Shown: positions 17,574 through 25,482, counted from the first letter of the stretch. The stretch: 26,650 nt of DNA from JAAYKS01 sp964479435 (GCA_964479435.1 CAYZME010000018.1:1-26650), one strand, 5' to 3'. Notes: generated from the sequence alone by a model not told the origin. A program made the numbers and translations.

Positions 17574-18036
17574 GCGACGTCGCGCCTGGCGCTTTTGCGC
17601 GGCCTCTCCCGGCGCTCTTGCCGGCAAAAACAAAAAGCCGGTTCAAGGTGTAATTCGCAAAAAACAAAACCAGATCCACCGCGACTTTGACGAGCGTGAT
17701 GTCCAGTGAGACGGCTTGGCGCGCCAGCCGGACCAGCACATAGGAGCAACCCAATAAACTCAGGTTCACCAACAGATAACGCCCAAAGCTGACCCCCAGG
17801 TGAATGCGGGAACGGAAGACGACGTAGCGGTTGGCGCTGTATTGCACCAGGATGGAAAGGGCGCGGGCGATGCCCATCGAAAGCAACACGATCCATTCGC
17901 TCTCGCGGCGGAAAACGACCTTGATCAGGAGCGCGAAGCTGCCGATTTCCACGCTATAAGCCAGGAACGAGCCGGCGGCAAAACGCGCCATCTGGTACAA
18001 CAGACGGAACAGGGTGGACGCGCGCAGCCGTTTCAT
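17470..18036 (-). CDS. GtrA-family membrane protein with long basic tail
   Basis: This 188-residue protein has four transmembrane helices within residues 1-125. The GtrA hallmarks are SFLAYSVEIGSFALL in the first helix, SANRYVVFRS after the second and FFANYTLNRLFVF at the fourth. GtrA proteins are thought to help move lipid-linked sugars across the membrane or to work with glycosyltransferases. The family is usually about 120-150 residues. Here a tail of roughly 45 Arg/Pro/Ala-rich residues follows, coded opposite the end of the sugar transferase gene. ATG 18036 overlaps the ABC-F stop by 4 bases (ATGA) and has GGAAG 4 bases upstream. No terminator separates it from the convergent gene. Confidence 0.85.
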   Translation of the reverse strand: MKRLRASTLFRLLYQMARFAAGSFLAYSVEIGSFALLIKVVFRRESEWIVLLSMGIARALSILVQYSANRYVVFRSRIHLGVSFGRYLLVNLSLLGCSYVLVRLARQAVSLDITLVKVAVDLVLFFANYTLNRLFVFAGKSAGRGRAKAPGATSLRPARRISFRPRRRPRRKALADPSATESSRPDPG

Positions 18037-19970
18037 GATTCTTCCGCCCATTCGAAATACGCGTGATACGCGCTCTCCAGCCGGTGCACCAGGCCCGCGT
18101 ACGCCCCATATGTTTCCGGTGCGGTCCCGGGCCCAAACGCGCGCTCCATCCCGTCGCGCTCGGCCTCCAGCCGCGCGATTTCCGCCTCCAGCTTTTGCAC
18201 GTGTTCTTTGCGTGCGGCATTCCATTTGCGCTCCTGTGCTCGGTTGCGGGCGGGGGCGCGCGTCGGCCGCGGCTCGCGTTCTGCCCGGTCTTGCCGGCCG
18301 GGCGGCGCGGTAACCCGCGCGGGGCTTGCCGCCGGTGCCTGCCCGGCGGGGCGGGCGACGGCCAACCGCCGATAGCTCTCGTATGAATCGTAGCGGCCGA
18401 GCCTGCCGTCATGGAACCCCAGCACCTCGTGGCACACGCGGGAGATGAAGTAGCGGTCATGGCTTACCGCGAGCAACGCGCCGGGAAAATCGACCAACGC
18501 GTCTTCGAGAATCTCCCGCGATTCAATGTCCAGGTGATTGGTCGGCTCGTCCAGCAACAGGACATCCGGCCGGCTCTCCAGCATCAGGCAAAGGTACAGG
18601 CGGGCCCGCTCCCCGCCGGAGAGCACGCGAATGGGTTTGTGGAGGTCGCTGTCGGTAAAGCCAAAACGGGCGAGCAAAGAGCGGACGGCAAAAACCCCTT
18701 CCCCGGTGGCGTCGGCGACGGTTTGCCCGACCGCCTCATCCTCATCGGCAAAGGTTGTGAATTGGCTCATATAGCCCATGCGCGCGGTCGCGGACAACCA
18801 GATCTCGCCGGATTGCGCCGCGGTGTCGCCCAGAAGAATTTTCAACAGGGTGGTTTTGCCGCATCCGTTGGGGCCGACCAGCGCCAGGCGGTCGTCGGCG
18901 CGCATGACGAAGGACGCGTCGGTGAACAAAGCCGCCGCGCCAAAAGCCATCGTCAGCATCCCGGCGCGGACCAACACGCGCGACGCGTCGGCTACCCCCT
19001 GGTCGGGCAAAAAGCGGATCCGCATGACCGGCCCGTGCCTGGCTGGCAAGGCCGCTTTTTTGCCAGCCAACGTGTCGGAGAGTTTGCGTACGACTTTTTC
19101 GCGCGCGTGATAGGAAGATATTTTGCGATGGGAAAATAAGGTCTGGACCACCTCTTGCTGCCGCGCCAATTCGCGCTGCAGTTGTTCGACTTCGCGCCGC
19201 CGGGCCTGCTCGTCCCGTTTTTTCCGCTCCATATATTGCGAATAATTGCCCGCGCCTTCGCGCATGGGACCGCCGCCCAGCTCTACGATGCCTGTGACGG
19301 TGCGGTCCAGAAATACGCGGTCATGGGAGACCAGCAGGACCGCGCCGCGAAACCGGGTTAGGTATTGTTCCAGCCATTCGAGCGCGCCCATATCCAGGTG
19401 ATTGGTGGGTTCGTCCAGCAACAGCAGGTCCGGCTCTTGCAGCAGGAGACGCGCCAAACGGACGCGCATCTGTTCGCCGCCGGACAGGGATGACAGCGGA
19501 CGCTCACAGATGTCGGCGCTCAACCCCAGGCCGTCGAGCGTCTGTTTCATCTTGCGCTCGAAATCATACCCGCCGGCCGCCTCAAAACGCGCGGTCGCGG
19601 CCGCGTACGCGTCCAGCAGCCGTTGGTGCTCCGGCGCGTTGTCCTCTGTGTGGGTAGCCAAAGCCTGTTCAAGCTCTCGCAAGTGGCGTTCCATCGCCCG
19701 CAACTCGGGGTTGAACAGGGAGTTTTGCTCCGTGTCCAGGGCGCGGTCCATCTCCTGGGCCATATAGCCGGTGACCAGCCCGGCGGCCCGCGTGACCCGC
19801 CCGGAATCGGGTTGCTCGGCACCGGCCGCCAACCGCAACAGGGTGGTCTTGCCGCTGCCATTGGGCCCGATCAGGCCCAGGCGCGCCCCCGCGTCGACAC
19901 GGAACGTAACATCGCGCAGGATGGCGCGATCGTAGTACCCTTTGTTGACCTGGTCAAAGGCGAGCAGCAT
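18033..19970 (-). CDS. ABC-F family ATPase, Uup-like
   Basis: This protein of about 645 residues has two ATP-binding domains and no membrane helices, the ABC-F arrangement; such proteins act on the ribosome or in translation stress. Walker A is GPNGSGKTT at residues 35-43 in domain 1 and GPNGCGKTT in domain 2. Signatures are LSGGEQMRVRLARLL and LSGGERARLYLCLML, and Walker B reads LLLLDEPTNHLD twice. A charged linker (EQARRREVEQLQRELARQQE) joins the domains. The C-terminus is a coiled coil (KLEAEIARLEAERD), as in Uup. The start is ATG 19970 (MLLAFDQVNKGYYD), with AAAGGA about 12 bases upstream. A GTG at 20003 is an alternative but has its GGAGG only 1-2 bases away. Whether it gives antibiotic resistance cannot be told. 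Confidence 0.92.
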   Translation of the reverse strand: MLLAFDQVNKGYYDRAILRDVTFRVDAGARLGLIGPNGSGKTTLLRLAAGAEQPDSGRVTRAAGLVTGYMAQEMDRALDTEQNSLFNPELRAMERHLRELEQALATHTEDNAPEHQRLLDAYAAATARFEAAGGYDFERKMKQTLDGLGLSADICERPLSSLSGGEQMRVRLARLLLQEPDLLLLDEPTNHLDMGALEWLEQYLTRFRGAVLLVSHDRVFLDRTVTGIVELGGGPMREGAGNYSQYMERKKRDEQARRREVEQLQRELARQQEVVQTLFSHRKISSYHAREKVVRKLSDTLAGKKAALPARHGPVMRIRFLPDQGVADASRVLVRAGMLTMAFGAAALFTDASFVMRADDRLALVGPNGCGKTTLLKILLGDTAAQSGEIWLSATARMGYMSQFTTFADEDEAVGQTVADATGEGVFAVRSLLARFGFTDSDLHKPIRVLSGGERARLYLCLMLESRPDVLLLDEPTNHLDIESREILEDALVDFPGALLAVSHDRYFISRVCHEVLGFHDGRLGRYDSYESYRRLAVARPAGQAPAASPARVTAPPGRQDRAEREPRPTRAPARNRAQERKWNAARKEHVQKLEAEIARLEAERDGMERAFGPGTAPETYGAYAGLVHRLESAYHAYFEWAEES

Positions 19971-20049
19971 CGAATGAACCGGTCCTTTCCCGCGTGGCGG
20001 CACGCCCTCCCGCTTGTCGGGCCTGCCGCGTGCTCATTACCAATCTACC

Positions 20050-20078
20050 ATTATAGGATAGAAACCGCGGGTTGTCAG
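20050..20078 (-). promoter_or_regulatory. Near-consensus promoter for the ABC-F and GtrA genes
   Basis: On the minus strand CTGACA (20078-20073), a 17-base spacer and TATAAT (20055-20050) precede the ABC-F gene by about 80 bases. The -35 matches consensus at 5 of 6 positions and the -10 at all 6. It points away from cimA, in the divergent intergenic region, and lies about 50 bases upstream of the alternative GTG start. Confidence 0.8.
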
Positions 20079-20146
20079 ACCGCCGCCCCTGCCCCGACCC
20101 GCGCCGGGTTGGCAGAAAGCGTGAAGAATAACCTGCCGCTCTGTGA

Positions 20147-20175
20147 TTGCATCCATCCGCGCGCGCCTTTATGCT
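20147..20175 (+). promoter_or_regulatory. Possible weak promoter for cimA
   Basis: TTGCAT (20147-20152), a 17-base spacer and TATGCT (20170-20175) lie about 80 bases before the cimA ATG. Spacing is ideal, but matches are only 3 of 6 and 4 of 6, so it may be chance. If it is used, transcription starts next to the hairpin at 20182. No T-box leader sequence is evident. Confidence 0.35.
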
Positions 20176-20181
20176 GTATGT

Positions 20182-20237
20182 GGCGGCTGCCTCCGAGGCT
20201 GCCGCCAAAAAGAAGGCCCGGTGGTCTTCAAACCGGG
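20182..20237 (+). promoter_or_regulatory. Two hairpins in the cimA 5' leader
   Basis: Hairpin 1 (20182-20206) pairs GGCGGC with GCCGCC and GCC with GGC around one T-T mismatch, with a 5-base loop. Hairpin 2 (20217-20237) pairs CCCGGT with ACCGGG around a 9-base loop. Hairpin 1 is followed by AAAAAG, not T, so it is not a plus-strand terminator. They may stabilise the leader or affect access to the GAGGT ribosome binding site at 20245-20249. No known riboswitch is recognised. Confidence 0.5.
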
Positions 20238-20254
20238 AGAAAGCGAGGTTGGAA

Positions 20255-21874
20255 ATGGCAAACGTAAGCGAGAAGGGGCAGCCCATCGAGATTCTGGATA
20301 CGACATTGCGTGACGGCGCGCAAGCGGAAGGGGTTTCTTTTTCCATTAACGACAAAATGGCCATTCTGGGCTCGCTGGTCGATCTTGGGATCGCGTATAT
20401 CGAGGCCGGCAACCCCGGCTCCAATCCGAAAGACCGGGAGTTTTTCACCCGTTTGGGCGAGGTAAAACCGGCGATGGACCGGTCGTCGCTGTGCGCGTTC
20501 GGCGCGACCAAGCGCAAAGATACCGCGGCGGCGGAAGACCCCGGTCTGGCGGCTTTGTTGGCTGCCGATACGTCCGTGGTGGTGGTATTCGGCAAGGTAT
20601 GGGATCTGGAGGTGCGGGAGATCCTGCGCACCAGCGAAGAGGAGAATTTGTCGATCATTGCCGACACGGTCACTTTTCTACGCCAGCGCGGCCGGCGGGT
20701 GATCTTTGATGCCGAGCATTTCTTTGAAGCCTGGCGCGACCACCCGCGGTACACGGCCGACTGCCTCCAGGCGGCGGCCGCGGCCGGCGCGGAGTGTCTC
20801 GTGCTGTGCGATACCAACGGTTCGGCGCTGCCGCATGAGATCACGGCCTGCGTGACCGAGATGGTGGCCCGTTACCCGGGCGTGAAAATCGGCATCCATT
20901 GCCACAACGATTGTGGACTGGCCGTGGCCAATTCGATCCTGGCCGTCCAGGCGGGCGCGACGCATGTGCAAGGCACCCTGAACGGCATCGGCGAGCGCTG
21001 CGGCAACGCCAACCTTTCGTCGATCATCGGGAATCTGCAGGGCAAAATGGGCTATGATTGCATCCCGCGCGAGCGGCTACCCCTGCTGACCCCCATGTCG
21101 CGGCGCATGGCCGACATCGCCAATCTGACCCTGCCGGCGGGTGAGCCGTTCGTCGGCACTTCCGCGTTCAGCCACAAAGCCGGCATGCATGTCGACGCGA
21201 TCAAGAAGCATCCGGCGACTTATGAGCACATCGACCCCGCGGCGGTCGGGAATGATCGCCGCTTCCTGATCTCGGAGATTTCCGGCCGCAGCGCGGTGCT
21301 GGACGTGGTGCGCCGCATTCAGCCCGATATCGACCGGACATCGCCGGTGGTGACCCAGGTGTTGGAGCGGATGAAAGATCTGGAACACCAGGGCTACCAG
21401 TTTGAAGGCGCGCAGGCCTCGCAGGATCTGTTGGTATGCAAAGAGCTGGGGCTGTATGAACCGTTTTTCCGCCTGGAAAAACTGCGCATCTCCAGCGAGC
21501 AGCCGATGTCGGGCGAGCATTCCGCGTATTCTTATATCAAGATACTCGTCGACGGGGTCAACGAGGTGACCGCCGCCGAAGGGGCCGGTCCGGTAAACGC
21601 CATGGATCGCGCGCTCAAAAAAGCGATGGAAGTCTTTTACCCAGAGCTGGCCGATTTGCGGTTGATCGATTACAAAGTCCGTGTTCTGAACGCCGAAGCG
21701 ACCGCGAGTTGTGTGCGCGTGCTGATCGAAACCACGGACGGGCGGGATATCTGGACCACAGTCGGCGTCTCGACGGACATCCTCGAGGCGTCCTGGCTGG
21801 CGCTGGTCGATTCACTGGAATACAAACTGATGTTGAAAAAACTGCGTGATAACGGCAATCACACACCCGCGTGA
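20255..21874 (+). CDS. cimA: (R)-citramalate synthase
   Basis: CimA condenses pyruvate and acetyl-CoA to (R)-citramalate, the first step of a threonine-independent isoleucine route. The 539-residue protein opens with ILDTTLRDGAQAEGVSFS and has GNPGSNPKDREFF, FDAEHFFEAW, LVLCDTNGSALPHEI, GIHCHNDCGLAVANS and GTLNGIGERCGNANL, together the citramalate synthase (TIGR00977-like) pattern rather than the 2-isopropylmalate synthase one. The C-terminal regulatory domain covers about residues 400-520. ATG 20255 is preferred, with GAGGT 5 bases upstream. The frame stays open upstream to TTG 20147 and includes ATG 20171, but neither has a ribosome binding site. leuC follows 28 bases after the stop. Without enzyme data, leucine synthesis by this protein cannot be wholly excluded. 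Confidence 0.9.
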   Translation: MANVSEKGQPIEILDTTLRDGAQAEGVSFSINDKMAILGSLVDLGIAYIEAGNPGSNPKDREFFTRLGEVKPAMDRSSLCAFGATKRKDTAAAEDPGLAALLAADTSVVVVFGKVWDLEVREILRTSEEENLSIIADTVTFLRQRGRRVIFDAEHFFEAWRDHPRYTADCLQAAAAAGAECLVLCDTNGSALPHEITACVTEMVARYPGVKIGIHCHNDCGLAVANSILAVQAGATHVQGTLNGIGERCGNANLSSIIGNLQGKMGYDCIPRERLPLLTPMSRRMADIANLTLPAGEPFVGTSAFSHKAGMHVDAIKKHPATYEHIDPAAVGNDRRFLISEISGRSAVLDVVRRIQPDIDRTSPVVTQVLERMKDLEHQGYQFEGAQASQDLLVCKELGLYEPFFRLEKLRISSEQPMSGEHSAYSYIKILVDGVNEVTAAEGAGPVNAMDRALKKAMEVFYPELADLRLIDYKVRVLNAEATASCVRVLIETTDGRDIWTTVGVSTDILEASWLALVDSLEYKLMLKKLRDNGNHTPA

Positions 21875-21902
21875 CGGTGTGTGCCATAGAGGAGGAAACA
21901 AA

Positions 21903-23207
21903 ATGGCGATGACCATGACGCAAAAAATATTGGCCCGGCATGCCGGCGTGGCATCCGTGGCCGCCGGCGAGTTGATCGAGGCGGAACTCGACCTCGTGCT
22001 CGGCAACGACGTGACCGCGCCGCCGGCGATCGATGTGTTCGAAAAAACCGGTGTCAAGTCGGTTTTTGACCGCCAGCGCGTTGTGCTGGTACCCGATCAC
22101 TTTACCCCCAACAAAGACATCAAGTCGGCGCAAAATTGCGCACAGATGCGGCATTTTGCCAACGAACACACCCTGGAGCATTACTACGAGGTCGGCTCGC
22201 CGTTACATGGCATCGAGCATGTCATTTTGCCGGAGAACGGCCTCGTTCTGCCCGGGGATGCCGTCATCGGCGCCGATTCGCATACGTGCACCTATGGCGC
22301 GCTCGGCTTGTTCTCGACGGGTGTGGGCAGCACGGATCTGGCTTGCGCGATGGCGACCGGACGCACCTGGTTCCGGGTACCCGAGGCGATGCGGTTTGTG
22401 CTCACCGGCGCGCTCCGCGAGGGGGTCGGCGGCAAGGACCTGATTTTGCACATCATCGGCCGCATCGGCGTCGACGGGGCGCTGTACCGCTCGATGGAGT
22501 TTACTGGCCCGGGTGTCGCCTCTTTGACGATGGCCGACCGATTCACGGTATGCAATATGGCCATTGAAGCCGGCGCCAAAAACGGCATTTTCCCGGTGGA
22601 TGAGACCACCTTGGCTTATGTGGCGGCACACGCGCCTGCGGCGTACGCGGCCGGGCGGTATGTGGTCGATCAGGCCGACGCGGACGCGGAATATGTCGCG
22701 ACGATGGAAATCGATTTGTCCCAGCTGGACTATATGGTGGCGTTCCCCCATTTGCCCGAAAACGTCCGGCGCGTCGGCGATCACCCGCCCGTACCCATTG
22801 ATCAGGTCGTCATCGGTTCCTGTACCAATGGGCGCCTGGAGGATATGCGTGCCGCTGCCGCGGTGTTGCGCGGCCGGCAAGTCGCGCCGGGGGTGCGCTG
22901 CCTGGTGATCCCCGGCTCCAACCGGGTCTGGCATGAGAGTTTGAAAGAAGGATTGCTGGAAGTCTTTGCCGCGGCCGGCGCCATCGTCAGCGCGTCCACC
23001 TGCGGCCCGTGTCTGGGCGGGCATATGGGAATCCTCGCCGACGGGGAAAAATGTGTGAGCACCACCAATCGCAACTTTGTCGGGCGGATGGGACACCCCG
23101 GATCCGAGGTTTATCTGACCGGCGCCCCGGCGGCCGCGGCATCCGCGGTTCTGGGCCGGTTGGGCAGCCCCCACGAGCTGGCGGTACAGAAGGAGGAAAT
23201 GGCATGA
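21903..23207 (+). CDS. leuC: 3-isopropylmalate/(R)-citramalate dehydratase large subunit
   Basis: This is a 434-residue aconitase-family subunit that isomerises 2-isopropylmalate to 3-isopropylmalate and, in citramalate pathways, citramalate to 3-methylmalate. The 4Fe-4S ligands are Cys307 (GSCTNGR) and Cys367/Cys370 (STCGPCLGG), and GADSHTCTYGALG lies near residue 120. Length fits the LeuC2-type heterodimeric form with a separate small subunit. The ATG at 21903 has GGAGG 7 bases upstream (21891-21895). Nearby in-frame ATG codons at 21909 and 21915 are also possible. The stop overlaps the leuD ATG (ATGA). Following cimA suggests citramalate is a main substrate, while the operon may also supply leucine if a LeuA exists elsewhere. 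Confidence 0.95.
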   Translation: MAMTMTQKILARHAGVASVAAGELIEAELDLVLGNDVTAPPAIDVFEKTGVKSVFDRQRVVLVPDHFTPNKDIKSAQNCAQMRHFANEHTLEHYYEVGSPLHGIEHVILPENGLVLPGDAVIGADSHTCTYGALGLFSTGVGSTDLACAMATGRTWFRVPEAMRFVLTGALREGVGGKDLILHIIGRIGVDGALYRSMEFTGPGVASLTMADRFTVCNMAIEAGAKNGIFPVDETTLAYVAAHAPAAYAAGRYVVDQADADAEYVATMEIDLSQLDYMVAFPHLPENVRRVGDHPPVPIDQVVIGSCTNGRLEDMRAAAAVLRGRQVAPGVRCLVIPGSNRVWHESLKEGLLEVFAAAGAIVSASTCGPCLGGHMGILADGEKCVSTTNRNFVGRMGHPGSEVYLTGAPAAAASAVLGRLGSPHELAVQKEEMA

Positions 23208-23692
23208 AAACCCAGGGTAAAGTGTTCAAATATGGCGCCAATGTCGACACCGATGTGATCATCCCGGCGCGTTACCTCAATACGTCGGATCCCGACGAGC
23301 TGGCCGCTCATTGCATGGAAGATCTGGACGCGACGTTTCGAGAGCGGGTACACCCGGGCGACGTCATCGTCGCCGGCGCCAATTTCGGCTGTGGATCTTC
23401 GCGCGAACACGCGCCGATTGCCATCAAAGCGAGCGGGATCGGCTGTGTCATCGCCCCCAGCTTCGCGCGCATCTTTTACCGCAACGCCATCAATATGGGG
23501 TTGCCGATTCTGGAAAGCGCGGAAGCGGCGGCGGCCATTGAGGACGGCGCGGAAGTGTCGGTGGATTTTGATCAAGGTGTGATCCGGGATCTGACGCGGG
23601 GTCAAACGTATCAGGCGCGCCCTTTCCCCGCGTTCATCAAAAAGATCATCGCCGCCGATGGCCTGGTCGGGTATATTTCCCGCCGCGCGTAG
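23204..23692 (+). CDS. leuD: 3-isopropylmalate/(R)-citramalate dehydratase small subunit
   Basis: This 162-residue swivel-domain subunit pairs with LeuC. It starts MKTQGKVFKYGANVDTDVI, which is typical, and has the active-site loop GANFGCGSSREHAPIA near residues 60-75, then FARIFYRNAINMGLPI. The ATG overlaps the leuC stop by 4 bases, and GGAGG in the end of leuC lies 7 bases upstream. The TAG stop at 23690-23692 is the first three bases of a 26-bp tandem repeat, so the 3' end has been reshaped by or fused to that repeat. Length is normal for the short LeuD2 type (about 160). Confidence 0.95.
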   Translation: MKTQGKVFKYGANVDTDVIIPARYLNTSDPDELAAHCMEDLDATFRERVHPGDVIVAGANFGCGSSREHAPIAIKASGIGCVIAPSFARIFYRNAINMGLPILESAEAAAAIEDGAEVSVDFDQGVIRDLTRGQTYQARPFPAFIKKIIAADGLVGYISRRA

Positions 23693-23741
23693 CGCGCTGG
23701 CGCAGTGCGCTGGCGTAGCGCGCTGCGCAGTGCGCGGCACG
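23690..23741 (+). repeat. 26-bp imperfect tandem repeat between leuD and leuB
   Basis: Two 26-base units, 23690-23715 and 23716-23741, both open TAGCGCGCTG and share CGCAGTGCGC, differing by small indels. A third TAGC begins at 23742. Within each unit GCGC segments pair, so the RNA could form a GC-rich hairpin in the 85-base gap ahead of leuB. The repeat lies between genes of one operon. Confidence 0.85.
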
Positions 23742-23777
23742 TAGCCGGCCGCCCAGTCGACGATAAAGGAGCACGAG

Positions 23778-24860
23778 ATGAAACGATATGAGATAGCGGT
23801 GATCCCCGGGGATGGGATTGGTCCCGAAGTTATCAACGGCACCCGGCTGGTGCTGGACGCGGTGGCCAGCCGTGCCGGCGTGGAATTCCGATACAAAGAG
23901 CTGTTGGCCGGCGGCATCGCCATCGACGCGACCGGCGAACCGTTGCCCGAGGCGACGCTGACCGCGTGTCAGCGCAGTGACGCCGTTTTGCTGGGTGCGG
24001 TCGGAGGCCCCCGCTGGGACGTGTTGCCGGGCGATCAGCGCCCTGAACGCGCGCTGTTGGGGCTGCGTGAGGCGCTGGGGCTGTTCGCGAATCTGCGCCC
24101 GGCGCGGCTGTATCCCGCCCTGGCCGCGGCCAGCCCTTTGCATCCCGACATCGCGGCGCGAGGGATGGACATCCTCTTTGTGCGCGAGTTGACCGGTGGG
24201 ATGTACTTCGGAGAGCGGGGACGGCGGGTCGGTCCGCACGGACCGGAGGCATACGATACCGAGTGTTACAGCGCGATGGAAATCGAGCGGGTGGCACGCG
24301 TTGGCTTTGCCGCGGCCGCGGGCCGGCAAGGCCGGCTGACCAGCGTGGATAAGGCCAACGTGCTGGAGTCCTCGCGCCTGTGGCGGGAAGTGGTCGTCGG
24401 TCTGGCTGCGGACTACGCGGATGTACAGCTGGACCACCTCTATGTCGACAACGCGTCGATGCAGCTGATCCGGCGCCCCTTTGATTTTGACGTGATTGTC
24501 ACTTCCAATATGTTCGGGGACATTCTGTCCGATGAAGCGGCGATGATCACCGGCTCCATCGGTCTGCTGCCATCGGCTTCGGTCGGCGCGCCCGGCACCC
24601 CTTCGATGTACGAACCCATCCATGGCTCGGCGCCGGATCTGGCCGGACGCGACATCGCCAATCCGCTGGCCTCGATCCTCTCGGCCGCTATGATGCTGCG
24701 TTTGTCATTTGATATGGAAGAGGCGGCGCGGGCGGTGGAAGACGCGGTGTCACGCACATTGGCGGCGGGCTATCGCACAGCCGATATCCAATGGGGCGAC
24801 GAGATCACCTGTGTAGGCACACAGGTGATGAGTCGCAAAGTGGCGGAGCATTTGTTGTAG
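23778..24860 (+). CDS. leuB: 3-isopropylmalate dehydrogenase
   Basis: This is a 360-residue NAD-dependent decarboxylating dehydrogenase that converts 3-isopropylmalate to 2-oxoisocaproate, and in the citramalate route 3-methylmalate to 2-oxobutyrate. The start IAVIPGDGIGPEVINGT is diagnostic, RELTGGMYFGERG lies near residue 135, and the motif NMFGDILSDEAAMITGSIGLLPSASVG (read here as two parts) forms the substrate and metal site, followed by YEPIHGSAPDLAGRDIANP. AAAGGAG lies 7 bases before the ATG. It is the last gene of the operon, with a strong terminator 40 bases after the stop. Whether its in vivo substrate is the isoleucine or leucine intermediate cannot be seen. Confidence 0.97.
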   Translation: MKRYEIAVIPGDGIGPEVINGTRLVLDAVASRAGVEFRYKELLAGGIAIDATGEPLPEATLTACQRSDAVLLGAVGGPRWDVLPGDQRPERALLGLREALGLFANLRPARLYPALAAASPLHPDIAARGMDILFVRELTGGMYFGERGRRVGPHGPEAYDTECYSAMEIERVARVGFAAAAGRQGRLTSVDKANVLESSRLWREVVVGLAADYADVQLDHLYVDNASMQLIRRPFDFDVIVTSNMFGDILSDEAAMITGSIGLLPSASVGAPGTPSMYEPIHGSAPDLAGRDIANPLASILSAAMMLRLSFDMEEAARAVEDAVSRTLAAGYRTADIQWGDEITCVGTQVMSRKVAEHLL

Positions 24861-24899
24861 TTAGCTGGTTGCCCCTCTGAAAGGCAGCGGGAATGGAAT

Positions 24900-24934
24900 A
24901 AAAGGGGCGTCGTCTCGTGGACGACGCCCCTTTT
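24900..24934. terminator. Bidirectional intrinsic terminator
   Basis: A perfect 11-bp stem, GGGGCGTCGTC (24904-24914) with GACGACGCCCC (24920-24930), has a 5-base loop. AAAA on the left and TTTT on the right extend it. It ends leuB transcription on the plus strand and that of the convergent P-loop gene on the minus strand. Confidence 0.95.
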
Positions 24935-24975
24935 GTGTGCGTTGTAAGTTGTTAACAGTCCCACGGGACCGGCGT

Positions 24976-25386
24976 TTATTGGCAAAAACGGCGGATCCCG
25001 GCGGGGAGTTGATTGGGGTCCTCGCTCAAAACGACGATCACGTCGATGCCGGTTTTTTCGGTAAACGGCTCTAGATCGGATAAAAAAGCAGACAGCGCTT
25101 CGATGTCGGCGGTTCCCGCGACTTTGTAGATGCTGTCGATATAGACACAGCCCAAATCGTAGTCTTTCGCGTACAATCCGCCGATGAAACTCAGGAGCTC
25201 ACGGTATCCTCGCGTTGGATATTCCGTCATATCGACCAGGCGGATCTTGAAATTGACTGAGCCGTCGAGCCTGCGACCGGATTCAATGCAGACGACGTTG
25301 TTGTCTTGTGCGGCGTGCTCGTTGAGCTCGTCTACTAAGCGGGCTGTTTTTCCACTTCCTTTGTTTCCGACAATTACCCGTATCAT
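24976..25386 (-). CDS. Small P-loop ATP-binding protein
   Basis: This 136-residue protein has a Walker A motif GNKGSGKT at residues 7-14 and a Walker B-like strand LGCVYIDSIYK further on. A hydrophobic strand IDVIVVLSEDP near the C-terminus completes a RecA-like core. It has no membrane segment or signal. Similar short proteins occur in Clostridia, where they have sometimes been named as PilT-like; I see no pilus context here, so no function is assigned. ATG 25386 is chosen because AAGGGGTGG lies 7 bases upstream. The frame stays open much further upstream, but the product there is low-quality and overlaps the rimP promoter region. It converges on the leuB terminator. Confidence 0.8.
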   Translation of the reverse strand: MIRVIVGNKGSGKTARLVDELNEHAAQDNNVVCIESGRRLDGSVNFKIRLVDMTEYPTRGYRELLSFIGGLYAKDYDLGCVYIDSIYKVAGTADIEALSAFLSDLEPFTEKTGIDVIVVLSEDPNQLPAGIRRFCQ

Positions 25387-25453
25387 AAACGGACCACCCC
25401 TTAACTTGAATTTCCGCGCCGGCCATTCGACGGACCGCCATCGGATTACATTC

Positions 25454-25482
25454 ATTTTAACCCACTTGCACAGCTGAATGAA
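25454..25482 (-). promoter_or_regulatory. Possible weak promoter for the P-loop gene
   Basis: On the minus strand TTCATT (25482-25477), a 17-base spacer and TAAAAT (25459-25454) lie about 68 bases before the ATG. The -35 matches poorly. It is the only reasonable candidate in the 287-base divergent gap between this gene and rimP. That gap holds no further gene I can support. Confidence 0.3.

Noticed and set aside
17574..17650. Terminator after the sugar transferase
   Set aside because: Short CCGGC/GCCGG pairs exist, but there is no stable stem followed by a T run on either strand; this stretch is coding for the GtrA tail.
20004..20254. T-box leader before cimA
   Set aside because: Although T-boxes often precede branched-chain amino acid operons, the conserved core (like GGGTGGNACCGCG) is not found. 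The nearby GAAACCGCGGG lacks the rest of it.
20147..20254. N-terminal extension of CimA from TTG 20147 or ATG 20171
   Set aside because: The frame is open, but there is no ribosome binding site, the extension is Ala/Lys-rich low-complexity, and the family starts near ILDTTLRDG. ATG 20255 has a good site.
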